Below are positions 56,846 through 64,000 of a stretch of DNA of 64,000 nt, piece after piece. Numbering within the stretch: position 1 is the first letter of the stretch; each line of letters starts with the position of its first letter. Origin of the DNA: Candidatus Sumerlaeota bacterium (GTDB lineage: Bacteria > Sumerlaeota > Sumerlaeia > Sumerlaeales > Sumerlaeaceae). The translations under genes and the position numbers were made by a program. The stretch lies in assembly GCA_012513815.1 (NCBI GenBank), contig JAAZBM010000014.1:310001-374000 (forward strand), written 5' to 3'. The notes under the pieces are model-generated. The model searched no databases, was not told the origin of the DNA, and worked only from the letters and a program-made list of their open reading frames with translations.

Positions 56846-57118
56846 CTATTTGGTAGGAAGAGCCGCCGATGTGGGAGCATCTGCCGGAGCAGGAGCAGCA
56901 GGGGCTGCTTCAGCAGGAGCGGGAGCTGCAGGAGCTGCAGGTTCAGCCGGAGCTGCAGGAGCAGGAGCCGCAGGAGCTGCAGGAGCAGCAGGGGCTGCTT
57001 CAGCAGGAGCTGCAGGGGCGTTAGCAGGATTCAAAGCAGGAGCCGGAGCTGTTGACTCACGCTCACAAGCACAAAGCATCAATGATGCGGCACAAACTGC
57101 AAATAAAACTTTTTTCAT
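56846..57118 (-). CDS. Small Ala/Pro-repeat lipoprotein inside the ABC operon
   Basis: The 90-aa product begins with a lipoprotein signal ending LMLCACE, where Cys18 or so would be lipidated. The mature part is almost only Ala, Pro and Glu in units like APAAPAEP and PAAPAPAEA. Such a stretch is probably an extended rod that could span to the outer membrane or the wall. AGGAG lies 7 nt before the ATG. It sits between the ATPase and the permease genes. The DNA is repetitive (GCAGGAGCTGCAGG units), so assembly length could vary. Confidence 0.82.
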   Translation of the reverse strand: MKKVLFAVCAASLMLCACERESTAPAPALNPANAPAAPAEAAPAAPAAPAAPAPAAPAEPAAPAAPAPAEAAPAAPAPADAPTSAALPTK

Positions 57119-57207
57119 ATTTTTCTCCTAAAACTTTTGTATCCAAACGAATACTTAGATTTAATTACAACTCAATACAAATAATATATCCAAATTTTAC
57201 GCGATTA

Positions 57208-58137
57208 CTATTTTGTTAATTCAGCAAAAACATCTTCCAATGTGACGGTTTCCTGACGAAGTTCGGACAAAGCCCAACCATTATCAGCAATTACATGGAA
57301 CACACGCTCAGCCAGTGGCAAATGCTCTTTGCTGGTGAGGCGGTATCGGGCAACGCCATCCTCGGCCGGAGAGACAATTTCCACCGATGAAACGCCATCA
57401 ATCCCGCGCAGAGATTCGCTTATCAAGTCGTGATTACCACGAACGGACGCAATCACATTCATCTTGCCGCTCCCTCGCTCCATCAGTTCCTGCGGGGTAC
57501 CCTGCGCAACCACCTTACCCTCGTTAATGATGATGGCACGGTCACAGGTCGCCGTAACTTCCGTTAAAATATGCGTGGAAAGAATGACCGTTTTCTCTTT
57601 GCCGATTTCTTTAATCAACGAGCGGATTTCCTGAATCTGATTTGGATCCAAACCCGTAGTCGGTTCATCCAGTATCAAGATATCCGGCTCATGAATCAGC
57701 GCCTGCGCCAAACCGACACGCTGGCGATAACCTTTGGACAATTCCCCGATGAGTTTCCCGGCCGCTTTTTCAAGGCCACAACGCTCGACAACCGTCTTGA
57801 TTTGCTTGTTCAGCTTTTCGCCCTTCAAGCCGCGCATTCCGCCAACAAAACGCAAAAAGTCAATCGTCCCCATTTCGACATACAGAGGAGCGCCCTCGCT
57901 CAAGTATCCAATCCGCCGTCTGATTTCGACCGGTGATTGCGCCACATCATAACCCGCAACCATCGCCGTTCCTGAATCGGCCGGAAGATAGCAAGTCAAT
58001 ATTTTCATTGTGGTCGTTTTACCGGCGCCATTCGGACCAAGAAATCCGACAATCTCACCCTGACCAACTTCAAACGAAACGCCTCGCAATGCGCGATGAG
58101 TTCCATAGTTTTTGACAAGTTTTTCAACTTTAATCAT
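57208..58137 (-). CDS. GldA-like ABC transporter ATPase
   Basis: The ATPase binds and hydrolyses ATP for the GldF/GldG-type complex. Walker A GPNGAGKTTT is near residue 36, the signature motif is LSKGYRQRVGLAQAL, and Walker B is ILILDEPTTGLDPNQ. A C-terminal extension of about 85 residues follows. The start is set at ATG 58137 (309 aa, IKVEKLVKNYG); a GTG at 58164 is also in frame. The AAGGAG at that GTG lies 18 nt from the ATG, so neither start is certain. It is first in the operon, followed by the lipoprotein, permease, GldG-like and DUF4340 genes. Confidence 0.9.
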   Translation of the reverse strand: MIKVEKLVKNYGTHRALRGVSFEVGQGEIVGFLGPNGAGKTTTMKILTCYLPADSGTAMVAGYDVAQSPVEIRRRIGYLSEGAPLYVEMGTIDFLRFVGGMRGLKGEKLNKQIKTVVERCGLEKAAGKLIGELSKGYRQRVGLAQALIHEPDILILDEPTTGLDPNQIQEIRSLIKEIGKEKTVILSTHILTEVTATCDRAIIINEGKVVAQGTPQELMERGSGKMNVIASVRGNHDLISESLRGIDGVSSVEIVSPAEDGVARYRLTSKEHLPLAERVFHVIADNGWALSELRQETVTLEDVFAELTK

Positions 58138-58207
58138 GACAATATAAGTTTCTGTCTCCTTCACTAAGAATCATGGGAATTGTATAGCAAGCTTTATGCC
58201 AGTGAAA

Positions 58208-59632
58208 CTACTCGGGACAAAGAACCATCGAATCTAGCGGAACATCATTGGCGGACAACCACCGCACCCCCAAAGTCTGAGTGGTATCAAAACTAATCGA
58301 AGCGCGCGCCTCAATAACTTGAGTCGGCTGTTCCCTACTGCATGAGAACATCAGAGGCAACGTCGCCTGCCCATACCCCAACAAAAGGTCACCCCAGTGC
58401 CGGGCCGTATCCTGCGAAGCAAGCCGTTCTCGACCACAATTGGCCGCCGTAACAATGACATCGTAGCGGCCGGGGGGAACGGCCTGAAAAAGACGGAACT
58501 CCACTTGCTTTACCTGCGCCACTGCCTGAGTCTGTGACAAAAATGGACAGCGGAAACGGTAGGTTGCATCAACGGGAACGGACTGTGCGGCTTGCGTTGT
58601 CACAGCATCGGACGATGGCAAATGCGCTGCAAAAGACTCCACGAGATAAGGAGACAGCGCCGCCGCCGTTCCGGAACTGAAGACATCACGATAGAGCCGA
58701 CGCGTAACCTTGTCGCCGCCAAGAATACTCAGGTGATGCGTATCGAGACGGTCCTCATCGCACAACAAGGTTTGCGAAGAAACCGAATCAAGTTCGACAA
58801 CATGAACATTGTGCCGCCGCAGATAGTCAAGCGCCGACGCATACCCACGCCGAGCCTGCTCCTCATCACGATAACGTGCCCAAGACCATTCCGCCATCGG
58901 CAACACCGCAACCGTAAAATCGATTTGATGTTCCCGACAGAAGTCGCCCATGGATGCCAATTGACCGGTTTCGTTATGGTCAAAATCGGTCACAAACCAC
59001 CAATCCATCTCACTGATGCGAGCAAGTTCACAGACGGGGTCAACCTGACCATACATCGCTTGACGAACACCGAAATCATCACGCCAACCTCCATAGATAA
59101 CATAATTGCCCGTCGACAATTGGGAGCGAATATGATTTCTCGCCTGAAAAAGATAAAAAGCAGATTCAAGGTCTGTCAGTGGATTTTCGCCGTAGCGATA
59201 GTGCAACCGTCGAAACATATGCGAACGCCAACAGAGATTACTGTTGTTACCAATCAACGTCCGTTCGCCACCAAGCTCCGGCGGAAAAGTCAGATAGATG
59301 ATGCGACGAGGATGAATGCCATGTTGAAGATAGTATTTTTGCAGAAGAATGTTGTGCATACTTGCCGCCGAAGCATCCAACGAAGCGTTGTAGCAGACCT
59401 TGTTCGAAGCCGCCTCCCATCGCTTTACATCAATCAGCGGCGCAATGGACGACCCCATCAAAACAGTATCAAGAGGCTCACGCTCCGAGAGCTTTTGCAA
59501 GCGCTCAAAAAGCAGACGCGCATGGGGATACCACCATCCCCCTTGGGTGTATGGGTCAGCCAAACGAAAGGCGATGTCAACACAGAACACCAACAGCAAT
59601 GTCAACACTAATGTCCAAACTGCGCGACGCAT
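58208..59632 (-). CDS. Membrane-anchored SGNH-like protein (DUF1574/AlgJ-like)
   Basis: One N-terminal helix (about 5-25) anchors a large periplasmic domain. Residues 58-62 read LMGSS, a block-I-like Gly-Ser, and later CDEDRLDTHHLSILGG resembles the D-x-x-H end of SGNH hydrolases. AlgJ/DUF1574 proteins acetylate or process exopolysaccharides. The Ser-Asp-His set is only inferred. The C-terminal 120 residues look like an extra beta domain with no clear match. The start ATG 59632 has GAGGTGA 11 nt upstream; a GTG at 59647 is less likely. No acyltransferase (AlgI-type) gene is near. Confidence 0.65.
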   Translation of the reverse strand: MRRAVWTLVLTLLLVFCVDIAFRLADPYTQGGWWYPHARLLFERLQKLSEREPLDTVLMGSSIAPLIDVKRWEAASNKVCYNASLDASAASMHNILLQKYYLQHGIHPRRIIYLTFPPELGGERTLIGNNSNLCWRSHMFRRLHYRYGENPLTDLESAFYLFQARNHIRSQLSTGNYVIYGGWRDDFGVRQAMYGQVDPVCELARISEMDWWFVTDFDHNETGQLASMGDFCREHQIDFTVAVLPMAEWSWARYRDEEQARRGYASALDYLRRHNVHVVELDSVSSQTLLCDEDRLDTHHLSILGGDKVTRRLYRDVFSSGTAAALSPYLVESFAAHLPSSDAVTTQAAQSVPVDATYRFRCPFLSQTQAVAQVKQVEFRLFQAVPPGRYDVIVTAANCGRERLASQDTARHWGDLLLGYGQATLPLMFSCSREQPTQVIEARASISFDTTQTLGVRWLSANDVPLDSMVLCPE

Positions 59633-59676
59633 ATAACCGTTGCTCACCTCTTCCGCTAAATCTTAAGTAAAAGACA

Positions 59677-61143
59677 CTACGACAAATCGATATTCTGCCA
59701 GTGCCCTTTCTTATAGGCAACATATAGAAGTACCGAACGAACGAACCATTCTATCGCCACACCAACGTAGAGTCCCCAAAGCCCCATGCCAAGAACATAA
59801 GCGCAAAACCAAGTCGCGCCAATACGCATGAAGATGTTTGTGAATATCGAGATAACCATCGGAGAGAAGGTGTCCCCCGCGCCTCGCAACCCGCCGGCCA
59901 ACACATAGGAGATGGCCATAAACGGTTCCGCGATAGCGCTCAATATTAAAATCACAACAGCAACGCTACCAATATCCGGCGTCGGGTCAAACACGGAGAC
60001 GAACCAGACGGGGAACATTATCAGAACGAGCGATATCGCCGACAACGTCAGAAAGGAGCGCACCATCACTGCTCTCATCGCCTGCGACGCAAGCCGAGGA
60101 CCATAGGCGCCAAGCCCCTGACCAACGAGAGTCGCCGCCGCGATGATGAACCCGGCGCCGACATTATACGACAAGCCTTCAATGCGAACGGCGATGGTGT
60201 GAGCGGCCAGTGCATTCGTCCCGAAATCGGTTATCATCATATAAAATGCAAGGAATCCAGCACTCACCATCATCTCGTCAAACAGCACCGGCAACGACAA
60301 TCGCAACAGAACTTTCAGACGATGTGGTTCGGGCTTGAAGTAAGACATCTTGATGCGGAACGGAGAATTCTTGCCCCAGAGCACGAGCGTCGTAATGACG
60401 GCGGCGCCTGTCACCGCAATGCTCGTCGCGATACCTGAGCCAAACAACCCCATTGCGGGAAAACCGAAATGACCAAATATCAACACCCAGTTGAGGAACA
60501 GGTTCACGATATTAGCGCCAATCATAATCCACATCGGTGTCTTGGTATCGCCCGATGCTCGCAAAATGCCTCCCGCGACAACATGCAAAAGACGCGCCGA
60601 CGAACTGGCAAAGACGGCCTGCAAAAACACGGAGCCTACTGCGACGACTTCGGCATCAGCACCCATCCAACGCAGAAAAGATGCAGAGAACAGCATACCA
60701 ACAACTGTCAGAGGCAAACCGATGATGATGGCGGTCAGCAGCCCCTGAGCGGCCGTCCGCGAAGCACGTTCGATATTGCACTCACCGATAAAACGTGCAA
60801 CCATAGCGGCAACGCCACGATCAATGCAACCTGTCATCATAAACAAACGATACATCACAATCGATGCCAAACCCGACGCGGCCAACGATACGCTACCAAG
60901 ACTGGTCACCATCCAAGTGTCAACAAGAAACAAGAGCGTGATGAGCAAGTTCTCGTTGATGACCGGCCACACCAAACGCCACACTGCCCGAGGCAAATCG
61001 CTGCCATCAGGTGCAAACAAAGGCGTCATTCCCTTGCCCGAGGACAACGATTCCAGATAGGAGGACTCCGCATCCGTCGGCGCAGCAGGAGGACGAACCG
61101 CATCTGAAAGTCGTAGACCTGTATGTGTCGTATACTTTGCCAT
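59677..61143 (-). CDS. MATE-family multidrug/toxin exporter
   Basis: The exporter swaps drugs or metabolites for Na+ or H+. The 488-aa protein has twelve helices in two homologous halves. The N-terminal extension of about 45 residues is hydrophilic. Typical segments are PVINENLLITLLFLVDTWMV at helix 1 and LFDEMMVSAGFLAFYMMITDFG at helix 7. A GAGGT Shine-Dalgarno lies 7 nt upstream of the ATG. The gene stands alone and diverges from the GT2 gene at 61255. Confidence 0.92.
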   Translation of the reverse strand: MAKYTTHTGLRLSDAVRPPAAPTDAESSYLESLSSGKGMTPLFAPDGSDLPRAVWRLVWPVINENLLITLLFLVDTWMVTSLGSVSLAASGLASIVMYRLFMMTGCIDRGVAAMVARFIGECNIERASRTAAQGLLTAIIIGLPLTVVGMLFSASFLRWMGADAEVVAVGSVFLQAVFASSSARLLHVVAGGILRASGDTKTPMWIMIGANIVNLFLNWVLIFGHFGFPAMGLFGSGIATSIAVTGAAVITTLVLWGKNSPFRIKMSYFKPEPHRLKVLLRLSLPVLFDEMMVSAGFLAFYMMITDFGTNALAAHTIAVRIEGLSYNVGAGFIIAAATLVGQGLGAYGPRLASQAMRAVMVRSFLTLSAISLVLIMFPVWFVSVFDPTPDIGSVAVVILILSAIAEPFMAISYVLAGGLRGAGDTFSPMVISIFTNIFMRIGATWFCAYVLGMGLWGLYVGVAIEWFVRSVLLYVAYKKGHWQNIDLS

Positions 61144-61215
61144 ACTATAGACCTCTTTGTGCTACAAACTCTAGAGGTAATAATTGACTCAGAATTGCGT
61201 CCTGACAATTTTCTT

Positions 61216-61227
61216 GGGACAACTGTC
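61216..61227. repeat. Palindrome GGACAACTGTCC between divergent genes
   Basis: A perfect inverted repeat (GGACA, AC, TGTCC) sits in the 111-nt spacer between the MATE gene and the GT2 gene, about 28 nt before the GT2 start. It could be an operator for either gene, or chance. Confidence 0.3.
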
Positions 61228-61254
61228 CACACTGAATTGTAAGAACTATATGCT

Positions 61255-61974
61255 ATGCGAATTATTGCGACTTTACCAACATATAACGAAGCGGAAAACA
61301 TTGCCCCGTTGATTGACGAAATCCTTGGACTGGGCGATGAATACGAGGCTCTTGTCATCGACGACGACTCACCGGATGGGACATGGAAAATCGTTCAGGA
61401 CAAGCAACTGACAAATCCGCGAGTTCACCTGTTGCGCCGCATCGGGCGACGTGGGCGCGGCACGGCCGGTCTCGAAGGTTTCCTTAACGCGAAAAACGAA
61501 TTGAATGCGGATATCGTTATCGAAATGGATGCGGATTTCTCGCATGCGCCACGCTTCATCCCCTCCTTGGTTGCACCCATCAGAGACGGAGAAACAGACA
61601 TCGTCATTGGCTCACGCCTTGTCAAAAACGGCGGCGAAGTCGGACGCAGCCCCATTCGCAAATACATCACCCTCGGTGCAAATGCCTACATTCGCATGAT
61701 GCTCGGCCTGAGTATCCACGACTGTACAAGCGGCTTCCGGGGCTTCAGCCGTCAAGCACTGAACACCCTTGAGTGGGACAAAATGCAATGTTCCGGGCCG
61801 GAGATTGTCCAAGAGATACTGGCGAACGCCAAATGCCACAACTTGCGAATGACAGAACGCCCCATTCTCTTCGAGGAACGCCGCGCAGGCAGTAGCACAT
61901 TCAACGCCAAAATCATGCTACGCAGTCTGCTCTATATGTGGAAACTGCGCGCACGTGCACGCCACAACCACTAA
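61255..61974 (+). CDS. Polyprenol-phosphate mannosyltransferase-like GT2 (DPM1-like)
   Basis: The 239-aa enzyme would move mannose or another hexose from a nucleotide donor to polyprenyl phosphate, for use in envelope glycans. Its motifs match DPM1: LPTYNEAENI (residues 7-16), VIDDDSPDGT and the metal site DAD (92-94) in MDADFSHAPRF. GSRLVKNGG and DCTSGFRGF complete the family pattern. It has no C-terminal membrane helix, as in the soluble subgroup. The last 4 nt overlap the end of the convergent gene at 61971. Confidence 0.92.
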   Translation: MRIIATLPTYNEAENIAPLIDEILGLGDEYEALVIDDDSPDGTWKIVQDKQLTNPRVHLLRRIGRRGRGTAGLEGFLNAKNELNADIVIEMDADFSHAPRFIPSLVAPIRDGETDIVIGSRLVKNGGEVGRSPIRKYITLGANAYIRMMLGLSIHDCTSGFRGFSRQALNTLEWDKMQCSGPEIVQEILANAKCHNLRMTERPILFEERRAGSSTFNAKIMLRSLLYMWKLRARARHNH

Positions 61975-62807
61975 AAATCTTTGGGCAATTCGTTCAGTTG
62001 CGCCTGAGTAAAAACGGGTCCTTCCTTGCAAACGTAGACGGGGCCGACATTACAGCGCCCGCACTTGCCAAGCCCACACTTCATGCGATTCTCAAGGCTC
62101 GTATAAATCTGATCTGCCGTCAAGCCAAACTTATCCAAGACAGGCAACGTTGCTTTAATCATGATGGGAGGCCCTATGACCAACGCGACAGCGTTATCGC
62201 CACCTTTGATTTCGGTACGTCCCAACACCGTCGGAACAAAACCGACCTCGCCATCCCAACCGGCTTCGGCACCCGGGTCAACGCAGCGAATGACACGTAC
62301 ACCCGGATACTTCGCCCACTCCGCCATCTCATCAACAAAGACATGATCGCGTGCTGTCTTGGCGCCATACACCAAAGTAATCTCGCCAAACTTCTCACGG
62401 TTTTCCAACGCATACCACATCGCGCAACGAATCGGAGGCATCGCGATGCCACCACCGGCAAAAATCAGATTCTTGCCTTCCCACTTCTCAACCGGATACC
62501 CATTGCCATAAGGCCCGCGAAAGCCCATCTCGTCGCCCTCTTCCAAACGCCACAGAGCCTCTGTAACCTGACCAGTCTTACGAAAACAAAACTCAATCTG
62601 ATCTTTCCAATTGCTGCTCGAACAAATATTGAATGTGGATTCGCCCTCGCCAAAATACGAAAAGATGCCAAACTGACCCACACGGAATGAAAAGGCATCC
62701 TGCTTCTGCTCGTCGACAAAACGCAACGAGACAGCCTTTACATCAGGGGTCTGTTGACGGACCTTAACAATGCGCATTAAATCTGGTTTATAGATATTAT
62801 CAGTCAT
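61971..62807 (-). CDS. FAD/NAD(P) oxidoreductase with 2Fe-2S cluster (hydrogenase gamma/Asr-B-like subunit)
   Basis: The enzyme takes electrons from or to NAD(P)H through FAD and an iron-sulfur cluster. The FAD domain is N-terminal, with FNICSSS as the flavin-binding segment. The NAD domain starts with LIFAGGGIAMPPIR. The C-terminal cluster is C-x4-C-x2-C with a fourth Cys ten residues later (MKCGLGKCGRCNVG, YVCKEGPVF). This layout matches hydrogenase gamma subunits, anaerobic sulfite reductase B and PyrK-like proteins. No hydrogenase, sulfite reductase or pyrD gene is adjacent, so its partner is unknown. The 278-aa length fits. Confidence 0.88.
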   Translation of the reverse strand: MTDNIYKPDLMRIVKVRQQTPDVKAVSLRFVDEQKQDAFSFRVGQFGIFSYFGEGESTFNICSSSNWKDQIEFCFRKTGQVTEALWRLEEGDEMGFRGPYGNGYPVEKWEGKNLIFAGGGIAMPPIRCAMWYALENREKFGEITLVYGAKTARDHVFVDEMAEWAKYPGVRVIRCVDPGAEAGWDGEVGFVPTVLGRTEIKGGDNAVALVIGPPIMIKATLPVLDKFGLTADQIYTSLENRMKCGLGKCGRCNVGPVYVCKEGPVFTQAQLNELPKDF

Positions 62808-62943
62808 ATTCGTAACTCTACTATTTCTGGCAATCAGGTCTTCAATAACACAAAATGCAAACTAAATTGTAAATACAACATCATAACGCAAATTACAGAG
62901 ATTTGTCAGCGTAAGCTACCAACTATGCCACGAAGGAAAACAA

Positions 62944-63798
62944 ATGCCGAAGCCGAAATATGAAAAAATTGCTCTCATTGCAGGGCAAGGCGTATTCCCT
63001 ATTTCAATCGTTCGCGGCGCGCATTCCGAAAACATTCGGGTAGTCGTTCTGGCAATCAAGGGCTTCTGTTCGGATGAAATCGAACAGTATGCTGACAAGA
63101 TTTATTGGGTTGAACTGGGACAGGCGCAAAAAGGGCTTGATATCCTGCAAAAAGAAAACATCAAGTATATCGTCATGGCAGGGCGCGTCCCACATCAAAC
63201 CATTTTCCAGTATAGGCATTTTGATACGCTCGCGCTCAAAGTCCTAGCCCGTACGATGACAAAACGGGCAGACGGAATCCTCAACGCCGTTGTCAAAGCA
63301 ATGGAATCATATGGCATCGAGGTCCTTGACTCATCACTATTCGTGCGCCAACTCTTCCAACCGGCGGGACTCCTGACCCCTAAACGCCCACTGACAAAAG
63401 CCGAAGAGGAAGACATCCGCTTTGGGTTGCCAATTGCCCGCTCGGTGGCGGGACTGGACATTGGGCAAACCATCGTCGTCAAAGACAAATCCGTCATCGC
63501 CGTCGAGGGACTTGAAGGCACTGATGAATGCATTAAGCGCGCAGGCGAACTGGCCGGGCCGGGATGCGTGGTCATCAAAGTCAGCAAACCGGCGCAAGAC
63601 AAACGTTTCGATATTCCCATCATTGGCCCGACAACAATCACAAGCATGAAAACAGCGCAAGCAAGCGTTCTCGCTTTCAGCGCAAACGAAGCGCTTATGT
63701 TCGGCAAGGACGAAATCGTGACCAATGCTGAAAGCGCGGGCATAGCCGTGTGTGCAGTCAACAACATCACTGCTGAATCCCAAAATAATCTTTATTGA
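62944..63798 (+). CDS. lpxI: UDP-2,3-diacylglucosamine pyrophosphatase LpxI
   Basis: LpxI cleaves UDP-2,3-diacylglucosamine to lipid X in lipid A synthesis; it replaces LpxH in some phyla. The N-terminal IALIAGQGVFP and the C-terminal IGQTIVVKDKSVIAVEGLEGTDECIKRAGEL and KPAQDKRFDIPIIGPTTI are clear LpxI (DUF1009) signatures. The protein is 284 aa, as in the family. AAGGA lies 7 nt upstream of the ATG. No other lpx gene is in the window. It diverges from the reductase gene and precedes the tRNA. Confidence 0.95.
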   Translation: MPKPKYEKIALIAGQGVFPISIVRGAHSENIRVVVLAIKGFCSDEIEQYADKIYWVELGQAQKGLDILQKENIKYIVMAGRVPHQTIFQYRHFDTLALKVLARTMTKRADGILNAVVKAMESYGIEVLDSSLFVRQLFQPAGLLTPKRPLTKAEEEDIRFGLPIARSVAGLDIGQTIVVKDKSVIAVEGLEGTDECIKRAGELAGPGCVVIKVSKPAQDKRFDIPIIGPTTITSMKTAQASVLAFSANEALMFGKDEIVTNAESAGIAVCAVNNITAESQNNLY

Positions 63799-63841
63799 AT
63801 GCAGACATACATTGTTTGTAAAACACCTTGCTAATAAATTA

Positions 63842-63917
<76 letters not shown>

Positions 63918-63925
63918 GCTAAAAT

Positions 63926-63966
63926 CCGCATCACATCTCACTTTCCGAGATTGAGCGGGCTTTTTT
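63926..63966 (+). terminator. Terminator after tRNA-Thr
   Basis: A bulged stem (CCGC...TCA...TCTC pairing with GAGA...TGA...GCGG, 7-nt loop) ends at 63958. It is followed after GC by a run of six T. It lies 9 nt after the encoded CCA. Nothing else is seen in the last 34 nt. Confidence 0.7.
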
Positions 63967-64000
63967 ATTGGTTTGCGATTTTAGATTCTTGTCCCAATTT

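Noticed and set aside
56880-57050. Short repeats that could look like a CRISPR array
   Set aside because: They are GCAGGAGCTGCAGG-type units in coding frame of the small lipoprotein, without spacers of constant size or cas genes.
56850-57131. Ala/Gly-rich frame on the plus strand over the lipoprotein gene
   Set aside because: It is a shadow of the repetitive Ala/Pro codons. The minus-strand frame has a Shine-Dalgarno and a lipobox signal, the plus-strand frame has neither.

Overview
The window is a dense stretch of chromosome, with genes on both strands, short spacers and no visible phage, insertion sequence, CRISPR array or rRNA. The cell it describes is Gram-negative: it has lpxI (lipid A pathway), lipoproteins with lipoboxes, type II secretion/type IV pilus pseudopilins, a MATE exporter and many Sec signal peptides. 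Several features fit an uncultured lineage of the PVC group or a neighbour (Lentisphaerota, Kiritimatiellota, Omnitrophota or Sumerlaeota-like): prepilin sites of the A/S-F-T-L-I-E kind, a GldG/DUF4340 ABC operon, RNase Y beside a lipid A gene, and many secreted proteins without a clear family. The phylum is an inference from gene style only; no rRNA gene is present to settle it.

Layout. 1-12 kb: an isolated atpD, a large membrane protein, a PglD/NeuD-type acyltransferase, ftsK, a CorA-like transporter with a small membrane partner, a Cys-rich secreted protein, and a polysaccharide deacetylase convergent with a GT4 glycosyltransferase. 12-30 kb: a large MscS-family channel, a DprA-like protein, a minus-strand operon (sugar-nucleotide epimerase, argH, rsgA, cohesin-like secreted protein), melA-type alpha-galactosidase, a GT9 glycosyltransferase with a GT-C-like membrane protein, a lipoprotein and acnA. 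30-38.9 kb: UPF0126/TRIC membrane protein, rny, two secreted or hypothetical proteins, a tandem pair of sigma-70-family (ECF-like) factors, dacB and an NrtR-like Nudix protein. The second sigma factor carries a histone H1-like, AT-hook-bearing N-terminal extension.

39-46 kb: a compact six-gene gspE-F-H-I-J-K-type operon with 1-nt gaps or short overlaps between most genes, an inverted repeat in its leader and an arginine/glycine-rich tail on the GspJ-like protein. 45.8-50 kb: a pair of secreted proteins (one with a golvesin-like C-terminal domain), a DUF4410-like secreted protein and a GAF-PP2C (RsbU-like) phosphatase. 50.1-53.1 kb: two secreted beta-propeller proteins preceded by a clear cobalamin riboswitch. 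This is the most interesting unit: a candidate B12-responsive surface capture system. 53.1-58.2 kb: a Gld-like ABC operon (ATPase, Ala/Pro-repeat lipoprotein, permease, GldG-like, DUF4340). 58.2-64 kb: SGNH-like membrane-anchored protein, MATE exporter, polyprenol-phosphate mannosyltransferase-like GT2, an FAD/2Fe-2S reductase subunit without its usual partners, lpxI and tRNA-Thr(CGU).

Much of the content serves the cell envelope: sugar-nucleotide and glycosyltransferase genes, lipid A, peptidoglycan trimming, secretion, mechanosensing and secreted beta-rich proteins. Several start sites were moved from the longest possible frame to a start preceded by a Shine-Dalgarno sequence; each entry gives the reason.
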